This document shows positions 34,873-43,228 of a DNA stretch of 64,000 nt, piece by piece. The notes under the pieces are model-generated. The model was given only the letters and a program-made list of their open reading frames with translations, had not been told where the DNA came from and made no database searches. The stretch lies in NCBI GenBank assembly GCA_947470185.1, contig CANIRZ010000002.1, positions 122,237 through 186,236 of the forward strand. Direction: 5' to 3'. A program made the position numbers and the translations under genes. Position 1 is the first letter of the stretch. Each line of letters begins with the position of its first letter. This DNA comes from Sphingomonadales bacterium (lineage in GTDB: Bacteria > Pseudomonadota > Alphaproteobacteria > Sphingomonadales > Sphingomonadaceae).

Positions 34873-35646
34873 TTACTTCCCAGTCCAGTTACCCGGCCGC
34901 TTCTCGACGAATGCCGCCATGCCCTCTTTCTGATCCACGGTGCCAAACAGGCCGTGGAACAAGCGGCGTTCGAATACGACACCTTGCTGCAATGTGGTTT
35001 CAAACGCAGCGTTGACCATTTCCTTGCACGCGATTGCCGCCAAAGGTGCCATGGCAGCAATGGCGGTCGCGGTCTTGATCGCTTCGTCAACGAGCTCAGC
35101 TGCAGGAACGACCTTTGCAACCAAGCCCGAGCGTTCGGCCTCCGCGGCATCCATCATCCGGCCAGTGAGACACATTTCCATGGCCTTGGCCTTGCCAATT
35201 GCGCGCGTCAGCCGCTGTGATCCGCCCATGCCGGGTGTGACGGCCAGCTTGATTTCAGGTTGCCCGAATTTGGCATTGTCACCGGCAATGATAAAGTCTG
35301 CCATCATTGCAAGTTCGCATCCGCCGCCAAGCGCAAAGCCGTTTACAGCGGCGATCCATGGCTTGCGGGTAGCCGTCACGCGGTCATAGCCTGCAAAGAA
35401 GTTCGAACCGTATATTTCGGCAAAGGACTGCGACGACATTTCTTTGATATCCGCGCCTGCGGCAAAGGCCTTTTCGCTACCGGTTAATACCGCGCAACGT
35501 TGGCTGTCATCGGCATCGAAAGCAGCGAATGCAGCAATGAGGTCAGCCAGAACCTGACTGTTCAGTGCATTCAGCGCTTGCGGCCGGTTCAATGTCATCA
35601 GCGTAACAGCGCCGCGTTGTTCGACCAGGATTGTTTCGTATGTCAT
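34873..35646 (-). CDS. Enoyl-CoA hydratase (crotonase family)
   Basis: The 257-residue crotonase has the oxyanion-hole G-A-D-I-K-E region and [12 protein letters not shown] with the first catalytic Glu. [12 protein letters not shown] follows with the second. It hydrates trans-2-enoyl-CoA; operon context points to methacrylyl-CoA in valine breakdown, though general beta-oxidation is possible. ATG 35646 has GGAAG 5 bp upstream and overlaps the preceding hydrolase stop by 4 bp (ATGA). It is the last gene of the three-gene operon. Confidence 0.92.
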   Translation of the reverse strand: MTYETILVEQRGAVTLMTLNRPQALNALNSQVLADLIAAFAAFDADDSQRCAVLTGSEKAFAAGADIKEMSSQSFAEIYGSNFFAGYDRVTATRKPWIAAVNGFALGGGCELAMMADFIIAGDNAKFGQPEIKLAVTPGMGGSQRLTRAIGKAKAMEMCLTGRMMDAAEAERSGLVAKVVPAAELVDEAIKTATAIAAMAPLAAIACKEMVNAAFETTLQQGVVFERRLFHGLFGTVDQKEGMAAFVEKRPGNWTGK

Positions 35647-36692
35647 AAGGGCTTCCATTCTTCTTGCGCAGGCAATGGCGCAAATATCGCGTCAATCAGG
35701 TCTGCGGTGACGTCTTCGGCTGTCGCAGGATCCCATTTGGGAGCATTGTCTTTATCAACAATCACGGCGCGCACGCCTTCGGTAAAGTCGGGGCGCACGA
35801 TGACCCGGCTCGCGATGCGATATTCCATGGCCATGTTATCGGCAAAGTCGGCAAGCGCGATACTTTCTGCCAATTGGCGCAACGCGACCTTGCAGGTTTG
35901 CGGGCTTTTGGAACGCAGTGTTGCCAGTTCGCGCATTGCCCATTCGCTTTCATCGCCCTCAAGGCTTGCGAGAATATCTTCAAACTGGTCGGAGGCAAAA
36001 TGGCGATTAATCAGGAACAATGTCTCTACAATTTTGGACTCTGGCGGGGTTTCCGACAAAGTGCCCAATATGCCGTCGATCCGCTCAACATCTTCGGTCG
36101 CAATCCGCATTTTGGCGTCGGCGAGCGCGCTACTGGGTAGATAATGTGTGGCAAGACCAAGGGCGAGACAGCCCGATCCTGCGATCCGCGATCCAGTCAA
36201 AGCCAGAAACTGACCCACACGGCCTTCAAGCCGCGACAGATACCAGCCGCCGCCGACATCGGGAAAAAGGCCAATGCCGGTTTCAGGCATCGCGAATTTC
36301 GTATTCTCGGTGGCCACGCGGAAACGTGCAGGTTGGCTTATGCCAACGCCGCCGCCCATCGTAATGCCATCCATGAATGCCACCACTGGCTTTGGGTATG
36401 TGAACAGCAAATGGTTGAGCTGATATTCGTCATGGAAGAATTTTCGGCCAGACTCGCCATTATCATTAATCGCCGAATTGCGCAGGAACGCGATATCGCC
36501 GCCTGCGCAAAAGCCGCGGCCGTCGGCATGGTCGATAACCACACACTTCACCGCATCATCGTTGTGCCAAGCCAGCAACGCCTGCGTCATCGCATGCACC
36601 ATGGGCAAGGTCAGCGCGTGCAGCGCCGATGGCCGGTTCAGGCTTATGAAACCCGCATGGCCTTGTACGCGAATCAAAACATCATCGGTCAT
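35643..36692 (-). CDS. 3-hydroxyisobutyryl-CoA hydrolase
   Basis: The 349-residue crotonase-fold thioesterase has the long C-terminal extension of HIBCH proteins. Motifs include [41 protein letters not shown], and the C-terminal [15 protein letters not shown]. It releases 3-hydroxyisobutyrate from its CoA ester, protecting the cell from toxic methacrylyl-CoA in valine degradation. Both ends overlap neighbours by 4 bp, showing tight translational coupling. Confidence 0.94.
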   Translation of the reverse strand: MTDDVLIRVQGHAGFISLNRPSALHALTLPMVHAMTQALLAWHNDDAVKCVVIDHADGRGFCAGGDIAFLRNSAINDNGESGRKFFHDEYQLNHLLFTYPKPVVAFMDGITMGGGVGISQPARFRVATENTKFAMPETGIGLFPDVGGGWYLSRLEGRVGQFLALTGSRIAGSGCLALGLATHYLPSSALADAKMRIATEDVERIDGILGTLSETPPESKIVETLFLINRHFASDQFEDILASLEGDESEWAMRELATLRSKSPQTCKVALRQLAESIALADFADNMAMEYRIASRVIVRPDFTEGVRAVIVDKDNAPKWDPATAEDVTADLIDAIFAPLPAQEEWKPL

Positions 36693-37834
36693 TGGCGCAA
36701 AAGGTCCCGACCAATAATCATACGCATAACCTGATTGGTCCCTTCAAGGATGGAGTGCACGCGCAGGTCGCGCCAGAAACGTTCGATCGGATAATCGCGC
36801 AAATAGCCATAGCCACCAAACAGTTGAAGCGCCTGATTTACAATCTCGCTGCCGCTATCGGTCGACAGGCGCTTGGCCATCGCTGAAAAGCGCGACTTGT
36901 CGGGTGCGTTGGCCGTGACCTTTGCTGCAGCGATGTACAACAAGGCGCGCGCAGCCTCCAAATCCGTTGCCATATCCGCGAGCATGAATTGCGTATTCTG
37001 AAATTCGGAAACGGGCTGACCGAATTGTTGGCGCTCTTTGGTATAGGCTATCGATTCATCCAGACAACGCTGCGCGCCTCCCAGGGAACAGGCACCAATG
37101 TTCAACCGCCCGCCGTCGAGACCCATCATCGCAAAGCGGAAACCATCCCCTTCTGCGCCAACGCGGTTGGCCACAGGCACGCGGCAATCTTCGAATATCA
37201 CTTGCGCAGTTGGCGAGGCGTTCCAACCCAGTTTTTTCTCTTGCGCGCCGAAACTCAGGCCAGGTGTCTCCTTGTCAACGACCAGGCAGCTAATGCCCTT
37301 TGCTTTCTCATCGCCGGTACGAACCATGACAACATATACGTCATTATAGCCAGCGCCCGAGATGAACTGCTTCGTGCCGTTAAGCACATAATCATCGCCA
37401 TCGCGCCGCGCTGTAGTTTTCAGCGCCGCTGCATCCGACCCGCTGCCAGGTTCCGTAAGGCAATAGCTGGCGATTTTGTTCATAGGCACAAGGTCAGGCA
37501 AATAACGCGCCTTAAGCTCTGCATTGCCAAAGCAGTCGATCATCCATGCCGCCATATTGTGGATGGAGATAAAGGCGCTTGTGGTAGGGCAACCATAGGC
37601 CATGGCTTCCATGATCAATGCGGCTTCCAAACGGCCTAAGCCTGTGCCGCCCGATTCTTCGGACACGTAAATTCCGCCAAAGCCAAGCGCGCCGGCGGCC
37701 TTCCACACATCTACCGGATAATGGGATTTTTCATCCCATTCGGCGGCAAAAGGCGTGATCGCATCTGCGGTGAATTTACGCGCCATATCTTGAATGGCAA
37801 CTTGATCGTCATTGAGTTCAAACTGGTTCTGCAT
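36689..37834 (-). CDS. Acyl-CoA dehydrogenase, probable isobutyryl-CoA dehydrogenase
   Basis: The 381-residue FAD flavoprotein has the ACAD motifs C-L-T-E-P-G-S-G-S-D, N-G-T-K-Q-F-I-S-G-A and F-G-G-Y-G-Y-L-R-D-Y-P-I-E-R. The end reads S-I-L-E-G-T-N-Q-V-M-R, with the catalytic Glu in L-E-G-T. The I-S-I-H-N-M-A-A-W-M-I and SILEGTN segments fit the isobutyryl-CoA dehydrogenase branch. It oxidises isobutyryl-CoA to methacrylyl-CoA, feeding the two downstream genes. The start ATG 37834 has AGGGCG about 6 bp before it. mmsA and mmsB, the next valine-pathway genes, are not in the window. Confidence 0.9.
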   Translation of the reverse strand: MQNQFELNDDQVAIQDMARKFTADAITPFAAEWDEKSHYPVDVWKAAGALGFGGIYVSEESGGTGLGRLEAALIMEAMAYGCPTTSAFISIHNMAAWMIDCFGNAELKARYLPDLVPMNKIASYCLTEPGSGSDAAALKTTARRDGDDYVLNGTKQFISGAGYNDVYVVMVRTGDEKAKGISCLVVDKETPGLSFGAQEKKLGWNASPTAQVIFEDCRVPVANRVGAEGDGFRFAMMGLDGGRLNIGACSLGGAQRCLDESIAYTKERQQFGQPVSEFQNTQFMLADMATDLEAARALLYIAAAKVTANAPDKSRFSAMAKRLSTDSGSEIVNQALQLFGGYGYLRDYPIERFWRDLRVHSILEGTNQVMRMIIGRDLLRQ

Positions 37835-37862
37835 GAGGTCGCCCTAGCATTGCAGTTTTGAG

Positions 37863-38342
37863 TTATCCAGACATAAGCTTCGGGCAACGCACATATCGTG
37901 TTCGCAGACCATCGACGATGTCGGTGCGCACTATCTGCGCGCGGTCTTCGCTCAGTTTGAACGCCATCATCCGTGTCGATTTGTGTGTTTTATCGACAAA
38001 TTGAAACTCGGCCGCCATGGTCTTCGATGTCATGCGTTTGCCCTGCACCATCGTGCCAATGGATCCAGCAAACTTAATCAGCCGACCTTGAAGCGACATA
38101 ATCTCGGCACTGCTATCGGGATCCTGATCGCACGCAATAGCACTGATGGCCCAGCGCCCCTGATACCCAGCAGGAAACCGGTTAATGGCAATTTCCAGCG
38201 CCACATCGGCAACGCCCAAGTCAGCAGTCGGCGACGCTGCGCTCTGCGCACCGGCAACGGCATTTTTATCGGCTATTGGCCAACACGCGCCCACCGTCGC
38301 CCCCAAAAGGATTGCACTTAAACATAAGATCTTTGCGGCCAT
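37863..38342 (-). CDS. Small lipoprotein of unknown function
   Basis: The 159-residue protein has a lipoprotein signal (MAAKILCLSAILLGATVGAC, Cys 20). The mature part begins with a Ala/Ser-rich linker, then G-Y-Q-G-R-W-A, D-P-D-S-S and two further Cys (A-C-D-Q and R-C-P-K) that may pair. I do not recognise the family. ATG 38342 has GGGGA about 6 bp upstream; the longer frame to 38372 would break the signal peptide. It precedes the valine operon's promoter side by 28 bp on the same strand, so it lies upstream of it in transcription. Confidence 0.6.
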   Translation of the reverse strand: MAAKILCLSAILLGATVGACWPIADKNAVAGAQSAASPTADLGVADVALEIAINRFPAGYQGRWAISAIACDQDPDSSAEIMSLQGRLIKFAGSIGTMVQGKRMTSKTMAAEFQFVDKTHKSTRMMAFKLSEDRAQIVRTDIVDGLRTRYVRCPKLMSG

Positions 38343-38486
38343 ATATATTCCCCATATCTCTGAGCAAAACATGCGGATCAGGGATGGGTTCCATCGGGGG
38401 TATATGTAACGAATTTGTAGCGCCGAAACGGGGCCTTAAAAAAAACTTGGCGCAAAGCCTATCTGCCTGCTAACCGGTGCCGGCCC

Positions 38487-38563
38487 GCACCCATAGCTCA
38501 GCTGGATAGAGCGCTGCCCTCCGAAGGCAGAGGCCAGAGGTTCGAATCCTCTTGGGTGCGCCA
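38487..38563 (+). tRNA. tRNA-Arg (anticodon CCG)
   Basis: The full cloverleaf spans 77 nt including an encoded CCA. The 7-bp acceptor stem is GCACCCA/TGGGTGC with discriminator G38560. The D-arm is AGCTCAGCTGGATAGAGC, the anticodon arm CTGCC-CTCCGAA-GGCAG, and the T-arm contains GGTTCGAATCC. Loop positions 34-36 read CCG, decoding CGG as arginine. It marks the boundary between the core-like left part and the catabolic region on the right. Confidence 0.97.
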
Positions 38564-38638
38564 CTTAACTCATTGATATATAACAATATTTAAACGAAGC
38601 GATGTGTCGATTGCGGCTTAAATAGCGCTTTTTAGCTA

Positions 38639-38658
38639 TGCACAAATCGTGCACAAAT
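38639..38658. repeat. Short spaced direct repeat downstream of tRNA-Arg
   Basis: TGCACAAAT occurs twice with a 2-bp spacer (CG), giving an 11-bp period. It may be a protein-binding site for the small frame that follows, or a leftover of DNA integration beside the tRNA. No function is established. Confidence 0.4.
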
Positions 38659-38716
38659 TTCTATGTTCATTCACCAACTTCCTGATTAGGCTGAGAGAGT
38701 CGAAGGAAGGCATTCT

Positions 38717-38824
38717 ATGGCTAGTGACGGTGATATTCGGATTGATCTGCGGGGTGCCAACCCCCTATTCTGGGTGATGGAACCCACAGTTCCTTCTTAC
38801 ATATTATTTTGCGTGTCCGGTTAA
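38717..38824 (+). CDS. Possible 35-residue peptide with strong ribosome site
   Basis: The frame runs ATG 38717 to TAA 38822-38824. AAGGAAGG ends 6 bp before the ATG, a better ribosome site than many real genes in this window. The product starts M-A-S-D-G-D-I-R-I-D-L-R-G and is hydrophobic towards the end (Y-I-L-F-C-V). I do not recognise it. It could be a small protein, a leader peptide or the remnant of a truncated gene. Confidence 0.3.
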   Translation: MASDGDIRIDLRGANPLFWVMEPTVPSYILFCVSG

Positions 38825-38921
38825 CTGCGTTTCATTCACAGGGTTGCTATCACCATTTTTGTCTAGATGTCGTCCAGAAGGACGGGCAGAGTTTGGCCCT
38901 GCCCATCCTCCCTTCAGTAAC

Positions 38922-39368
38922 TTACTTACGGAGTTTCAGCGCCTGCATCAACGTTGTACCTTGAACCTGGCGGAACTTTGCTCGATCACCCGAAGCGGAT
39001 TGCATCTGAGCTTCCGTCATCTTGACCTTGTCACGGACAAGCGCTGCACGGCGATCAAACTCGGCTCCATCGACCAAATTTTTATAGCGTCGTATCAAAT
39101 AAAGATCGGGCTCGCCCGGCCGTTTGTGGACATTTTGGAGCACTTCCCAACTCGTTTGCCAGCCTTGAGCGATAGCAAATTCTTCTTGGTCCTTATAGAA
39201 GCCTGCAAGAAAATCAGTGTAGTCAGATAAGTGGCCGTCATCGACGGTCACCCCCGTCACTTCGACATATTCGCCCTGAGCCCACGGATCTATTTCTGCT
39301 ACTGCGGGCATAGAAAATGCAAGACAAAACGGGGCTGCGAAAAAAGCTGCACAACGGAATATTTTCAT
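38922..39368 (-). CDS. Secreted protein of unknown function
   Basis: The 148-residue precursor has a Sec signal peptide (MKIFRCAAFFAAPFCLAFSMPAVA, cleavage after A-V-A). The mature part, about 124 residues, is mixed alpha/beta with W-A-Q-G-E-Y-V-E-V-T-G-V, D-Y-T-D-F-L-A-G-F-Y-K-D-Q-E-E and D-L-Y-L-I-R-R-Y-K-N. This outline is suggestive of a ferredoxin-like (dimeric alpha-beta barrel) fold, but it cannot be named. ATG 39368 has AGGAGGT about 8 bp upstream, an excellent site, so it is probably well expressed. It stands alone at the left end of the catabolic region. Confidence 0.65.
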   Translation of the reverse strand: MKIFRCAAFFAAPFCLAFSMPAVAEIDPWAQGEYVEVTGVTVDDGHLSDYTDFLAGFYKDQEEFAIAQGWQTSWEVLQNVHKRPGEPDLYLIRRYKNLVDGAEFDRRAALVRDKVKMTEAQMQSASGDRAKFRQVQGTTLMQALKLRK

Positions 39369-39738
39369 TGGATTAAACCTCCTGTGTTGGTCGCTAGAAA
39401 GCCACACATCTAAAGGACTCGCAAAAGCCGACTTTCAATTCCCATTAGCTACCTAATCTCCTACATTGTCCAGCGATCATTAGACGCTACGGAATCCTAG
39501 GTATTAGCAGGAATTATGGTGACAATGCTCTGGATTGTTGCGTGCCCCAAATGTGGACCAAAAGGTAAGCAGAGTTTGTCCCCCGTTAGCATTTAATAGA
39601 CAGATTGTCTGCTGGCGGAGGACACCTCGGTCAAAAAGACCTATCGTTGTAAAGGCCGAGCCATCCTCCCGGCTGGTAGACATGGGAAAAGAGTGTGAAA
39701 CGACGAAGCCGGTTAGGAGTAGCGATAATTTGTCCAAC
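39369..39738. other. Intergenic region before the first phosphotransferase
   Basis: About 370 bp separate two divergent genes. Open frames exist on both strands (to 39535 on plus and 39504-39746 on minus) but neither has a ribosome site or recognisable protein. The stretch 39540-39600 has an odd composition and reads like decayed coding or element DNA, without terminal repeats I can identify. Promoters for both flanking genes are expected here. Confidence 0.4.
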
Positions 39739-41169
39739 ATGAACACGTCATCAACAAAAGCACCGTTCGACGCCCATGCGGACGATGTTAGTCAGCTAAC
39801 GCACTATTTGGAAGACAAGCTGGGATGCAGTCAGATTGTGTTGCACAAGGAACGACGCTGGCGTCCGGTTTGGCGTGCTGCAATGATGCGGAACGGCAAG
39901 CGCACGGAAATGCTGTTGAAGGGTGACCGGACATGGCTGACCCATCCCTACCCGCTCGAATATGAAATGCTGATGCAACGTACATTGCATGAAAATGGCA
40001 TACCGATCCCCGCGGTCCTCGGCATGTGTCCGGGTCCCAATACCATTGTAATGGAATGGGTGCGCGGCGGGCGTGACCCTGGGTTGATAGCCGAAGCCAT
40101 AGAGAACCGGTCGGTGATGACCGACGACCGTTGGCAGGCATCTTTGCGCTACATGGAAATTCTGGCCGATATGCACCGCATTCCGCCCGAGAAATTTGTG
40201 GCCGTCGGTGCAACGTTGCCAACCGGCGATGAAGAGATCGCGCTGGGGAATTTCGAGCGGTTTCACGCGATGACCGGCCAGATCAACATAACCGATCCAT
40301 TCATCGAGTTTTTCTCGCGCTGGTTGCGACGCAATTATCCCAACGGTCGCAACAGCATATCATTCCTGACGGGCGATTGTGGCCAGTTTCTTTCCGATGG
40401 TCCAGAAGTGACGTGCATTCTCGACGTTGAAATCGGTCATCTGGGCGATCCGATGCGCGATCTTGCCTGTTTTCGCGGGCGGCACCCTATTGAAAATATG
40501 GGCGATGTCCCGGCGCTGTTCCTTCATTATGAAAAGGCTATTGGGGTACCCCTCGATTATGATGCGCTTGCCTTCCAGACGGTCGCCTTCCTGTGTGAAG
40601 CCTATTACGGACCGCTGTTCGGGATGCACGACACCGGACGCGGCGGTGACTGGGTCGAAAGCGTGTTTCAGGTCGCGGTTATTGCGCGGCGGGCGATGGA
40701 AGCGTTAGCCGAGATTATCGGCCTGGAGCTTGATGTGCTAATTTTGCCGGAGCAACCAGAGGCTACTCCCTATGAAGACCTCGCCTTGGGCAAGCTGATT
40801 GCTGATCTTGAGAGGTTGCCCGAGTCAGATTCTTTGCAAGGCTGGCAGCGCAATATTCTCGTCTCGGTGCCGCATTATCTCCGCAACCGAGGTCATTATC
40901 GCCAGTGGTGCGAGCAAGCTGACATTGCCGAGACAGCAACGCTGACAGGGAAGCAGATCAACAATCTGACAGAGGCGGACAGAAATCTCACGGACTTCAT
41001 CAAGACAGCGGGCCCAGAGCAAGATGCAGCACTCACTCGTCTGTTCCATCGCCGGTTCCTGCGACACTGCTTGATCATCGCAGGTCCAGATCCGAGCCCA
41101 GATCATATTGCACTAGCGGTGATGGAGCCAATTCTCAACCGCAGACCTGCCCAGGACAGCACGGTATGA
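39739..41169 (+). CDS. APH-family phosphotransferase with non-canonical catalytic loop (copy 1)
   Basis: The 476-residue protein resembles the aminoglycoside phosphotransferase/ACAD10-like kinase fold. The N-lobe Lys is in M-L-L-K-G, and the metal motif is I-L-D-V-E-I-G-H-L-G-D-P. The catalytic loop reads T-G-D-C-G-Q-F-L instead of H-G-D-x5-N: His is lost, the loop is two residues shorter and Gln sits where Asn should be. A C-terminal helical extension of about 120 residues is shared with the second copy at 43225-44595. ATG 39739 aligns with that paralogue's start, though AGGAG lies about 20 bp away. Related kinases phosphorylate hydroxyacyl-CoAs; the substrate here is unknown. Confidence 0.75.
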   Translation: MNTSSTKAPFDAHADDVSQLTHYLEDKLGCSQIVLHKERRWRPVWRAAMMRNGKRTEMLLKGDRTWLTHPYPLEYEMLMQRTLHENGIPIPAVLGMCPGPNTIVMEWVRGGRDPGLIAEAIENRSVMTDDRWQASLRYMEILADMHRIPPEKFVAVGATLPTGDEEIALGNFERFHAMTGQINITDPFIEFFSRWLRRNYPNGRNSISFLTGDCGQFLSDGPEVTCILDVEIGHLGDPMRDLACFRGRHPIENMGDVPALFLHYEKAIGVPLDYDALAFQTVAFLCEAYYGPLFGMHDTGRGGDWVESVFQVAVIARRAMEALAEIIGLELDVLILPEQPEATPYEDLALGKLIADLERLPESDSLQGWQRNILVSVPHYLRNRGHYRQWCEQADIAETATLTGKQINNLTEADRNLTDFIKTAGPEQDAALTRLFHRRFLRHCLIIAGPDPSPDHIALAVMEPILNRRPAQDSTV

Positions 41170-41199
41170 ACAAAGGTGAAACGGTATGAAAAAAGGTGA
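41161..41199 (+). repeat. Imperfect 20-bp tandem duplication at a gene junction
   Basis: ACGGTATGAACAAAGGTGA (41161-41179) recurs as ACGGTATGAAAAAAGGTGA (41181-41199), differing by one base, with a 20-bp period. Copy 1 holds the phosphotransferase stop as ATGA, and copy 2 holds the SDR start. An ancestral 4-bp ATGA overlap between the genes appears to have been split by this duplication. Confidence 0.8.
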
Positions 41200-41944
41200 A
41201 TTTGACGGCAAGGTTGTACTCATCACGGGCGCGGCGTCGGGGCTAGGGCGCGCCGCGAGTGTGCGGTTCGCGCGTGAAGGCGCTCGAGTTTGCCTGGCCG
41301 ATATCAACAGCGCTGGTCTTGACGAAACGGCACGAATAATCGCCAATGCCGGGGGGCGGTGCACGCAATATGCCGGCGATTTGGGCCAACCGTCCAGTTG
41401 CACGGACGCAGTGCGCACTGCTATCGGGTCGTTCGGTCGGCTTGATGTGCTGTGCAATGTTGCAGGAATATTGCGCTTTCATGCGCTTGCTGATGTGACT
41501 GCCGAGGATTGGCAAATGTTGTTTGCTGCCAATGTGACAGCGCCATTTTTCATGACGCAGGCGGCTATGCCGCATCTAGTTGCTGCAAGCGGCAATGTCG
41601 TCAATGTTGCATCGACGGCGGCATTTATCGGCCAATCATACACCGCGCCATATGCTGCGACAAAGGCGGCACTGCTTAGCCTGACAAAATCGCTGGCGAT
41701 GGAGTTCATCAAATCCCCCGTCCGGATTAACGCTATTGCGCCTGGCGGGATGATGACTGAAATGGTGCAAGGCCTTGTCTTTCCCGAGGGTGCGGATACC
41801 GACATGATTCTGCGCTATTGCGGATTTCGTCCTCCCAATACGCCCGAAGACATTGTCGAGCCGATGATATTCTTGGCGTCTGATCGGGCACGTGCGGTCC
41901 ATGGGGCCTGCTATACCGCCGATAACGGCATTACGGCGGGTTAA
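41186..41944 (+). CDS. Short-chain dehydrogenase/reductase
   Basis: The 252-residue classical SDR has T-G-A-A-S-G-L-G (NAD(P) loop), C-N-V-A-G-I in the N-N-A-G position, Ser in VASTAAF and the catalytic Y-A-A-T-K (Tyr/Lys). Asp in C-L-A-D-I after the second strand favours NAD(H). It interconverts an alcohol and a ketone on an unknown substrate. The start lies in the second copy of the tandem duplication, with AAAGGTG about 9 bp upstream. It is followed 9 bp later by a second SDR. Confidence 0.92.
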   Translation: MKKGEFDGKVVLITGAASGLGRAASVRFAREGARVCLADINSAGLDETARIIANAGGRCTQYAGDLGQPSSCTDAVRTAIGSFGRLDVLCNVAGILRFHALADVTAEDWQMLFAANVTAPFFMTQAAMPHLVAASGNVVNVASTAAFIGQSYTAPYAATKAALLSLTKSLAMEFIKSPVRINAIAPGGMMTEMVQGLVFPEGADTDMILRYCGFRPPNTPEDIVEPMIFLASDRARAVHGACYTADNGITAG

Positions 41945-41953
41945 GGGAGTAAA

Positions 41954-42775
41954 ATGGTCAACGATTCAATCATATTGGTAACAGGAGCAAGCCGCGGACT
42001 AGGACGCGGTATTGCGCGCGCCTTTGGATCAAAGGGCGCAACAGTTTACGTCACAGGACGGCATGCAGACGAACTGGGCCCCGTTGTTGGCGAGATAGAT
42101 GCAGCTGGCGGCAAAGGCGTGGCGGTTGTTTGCGACCATAAAGCCGATGACCAGATTGCTGCGTTGTTTGCCCAGATTGCCAAAGAGGCAGGCCGTCTCG
42201 ACATCTTGGTAAACAATGCGGCGGCCGTTTACCCTGATGCGCTGATGGCTCCCGGCGGTTTTTGGGAAAAGCCGCTAAACCTGTCCGACATGATCGATGT
42301 TGGCCTGCGCTCCAATTATGTTGCCGCCTATTATGCTGCTCCCATGATGGTTGCGGCGAAGCGCGGACTGATAGCAAGCATTTCTTTCTACGGTTCGGTC
42401 TCCTATTTCCACGGCGCGGCTTATGGTGCAGCAAAGGCCGGAACTGACAAAATGATGCATGACATGGCGGTCGATCTGGCACAGCACAATGTGGCTGCTG
42501 TCGCTATCTGGCCGGGATTCATCCTGACCGACGCCGTCAAAGCCATCCCGTCTGAGTATTTGCCTGAAGAGTTACGCGCAAACCTGCCTAACTGGGAGAC
42601 GCCAGAATTTACCGGGTTGGTGATTGACGCCTTGGCGCATGACCCCGACCTTATGTCGCTATCGGGGCAAGCCCTCATTGGTGCGGAATTGGGCGAGCGC
42701 TACCGGATCGTCGATCTCGATGGCAAACAGCCGATATCTTACCGCGCGACTATGGGTGCGCCTGTAAATCACTGA
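41954..42775 (+). CDS. Short-chain dehydrogenase/reductase, DHRS1-like
   Basis: The 273-residue SDR has T-G-A-S-R-G-L-G-R-G, N-N-A-A, Ser in S-I-S-F-Y-G-S and the catalytic Y-G-A-A-K. Its long insertion before the substrate loop and W-P-G-F-I-L-T-D segment fit the DHRS1-type branch. Y-V-T-G-R-H after the second strand suggests NADP(H). The ATG at 41954 has GGGAG upstream. It belongs to the phosphotransferase-SDR-SDR-NTF2 operon; the physiological substrate is unknown. Confidence 0.9.
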   Translation: MVNDSIILVTGASRGLGRGIARAFGSKGATVYVTGRHADELGPVVGEIDAAGGKGVAVVCDHKADDQIAALFAQIAKEAGRLDILVNNAAAVYPDALMAPGGFWEKPLNLSDMIDVGLRSNYVAAYYAAPMMVAAKRGLIASISFYGSVSYFHGAAYGAAKAGTDKMMHDMAVDLAQHNVAAVAIWPGFILTDAVKAIPSEYLPEELRANLPNWETPEFTGLVIDALAHDPDLMSLSGQALIGAELGERYRIVDLDGKQPISYRATMGAPVNH

Positions 42776-42790
42776 ATAAGGGAGAATTTG

Positions 42791-43228
42791 ATGTCGCTTG
42801 AAGCAAATAAAGCTATCGTGCGTAGCTATTTTGAAGCGGTAAATTCGGGCAATTGCGACGCGATCCTTGCGCTCACCACCGAAGATTTCCTGTTCACGAC
42901 AATGGCGCGCGCGCCCGACTGGTTGCAAATTGAATGGGGCCGTGAGGCGTTTTCGCAAGTGCCGCCGACTATGTCGCAATTGATGAAAGCGCCTATTCAC
43001 TTGGCGGTCTTGGACATGATCGGTGAGGGCAACAAGATCACTGTCGAGGCGGAAACCGATGGCGAGATGCTAAACGGGCGGCGGTACAACAACGCCTATC
43101 ATTTTGCGTTTGAACTGGCTGACGGCAAACTGCACCGCGTCCGCGAATATAGTTGCAGCCATCTGGCGCAATCCTGTTTTGGCGCAATTGAACCAGGCAA
43201 CCGCAAGGCGTCCAAGATGGCTGATTAG
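42791..43228 (+). CDS. SnoaL/NTF2-like protein
   Basis: The 145-residue single-domain protein has the NTF2-like cone fold pattern: an opening helix I-V-R-S-Y-F-E-A-V-N-S-G, then T-T-E-D-F-L-F, and the closing Y-H-F-A-F-E-L-A-D-G-K-x-x-R-V-R-E-Y. Such proteins act as isomerases, dehydratases, aldol-type cyclases or binding partners; the exact reaction cannot be read from sequence. ATG 42791 has GGGAG about 8 bp upstream. It is the last gene of its operon, and its stop overlaps the convergent phosphotransferase stop by 4 bp. Confidence 0.85.
   Translation: MSLEANKAIVRSYFEAVNSGNCDAILALTTEDFLFTTMARAPDWLQIEWGREAFSQVPPTMSQLMKAPIHLAVLDMIGEGNKITVEAETDGEMLNGRRYNNAYHFAFELADGKLHRVREYSCSHLAQSCFGAIEPGNRKASKMAD

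Larger units (their letters stand above)
38564..38921. other. AT-rich stretch downstream of tRNA-Arg
   Basis: This stretch is visibly more AT-rich than the flanks and holds no normal-sized gene. It contains a direct repeat (38639-38658), a 35-codon frame with a strong ribosome site (38717-38824) and an imperfect hairpin AGGACGGGCAG/CTGCCCATCCT at 38878-38908, which may end the minus-strand gene that follows. No integrase fragment or second copy of the tRNA 3' end was found. Confidence 0.5.

Noticed and set aside
38541..38563. attB/attL site at the tRNA-Arg 3' end
   Set aside because: No second copy of the tRNA 3' end and no integrase within the window, so only a boundary hypothesis is kept.
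39500..39740. Insertion-sequence remnant or small minus-strand gene (39504-39746)
   Set aside because: No terminal inverted repeats, no target duplication and no transposase similarity could be recognised; the frame has no ribosome site.
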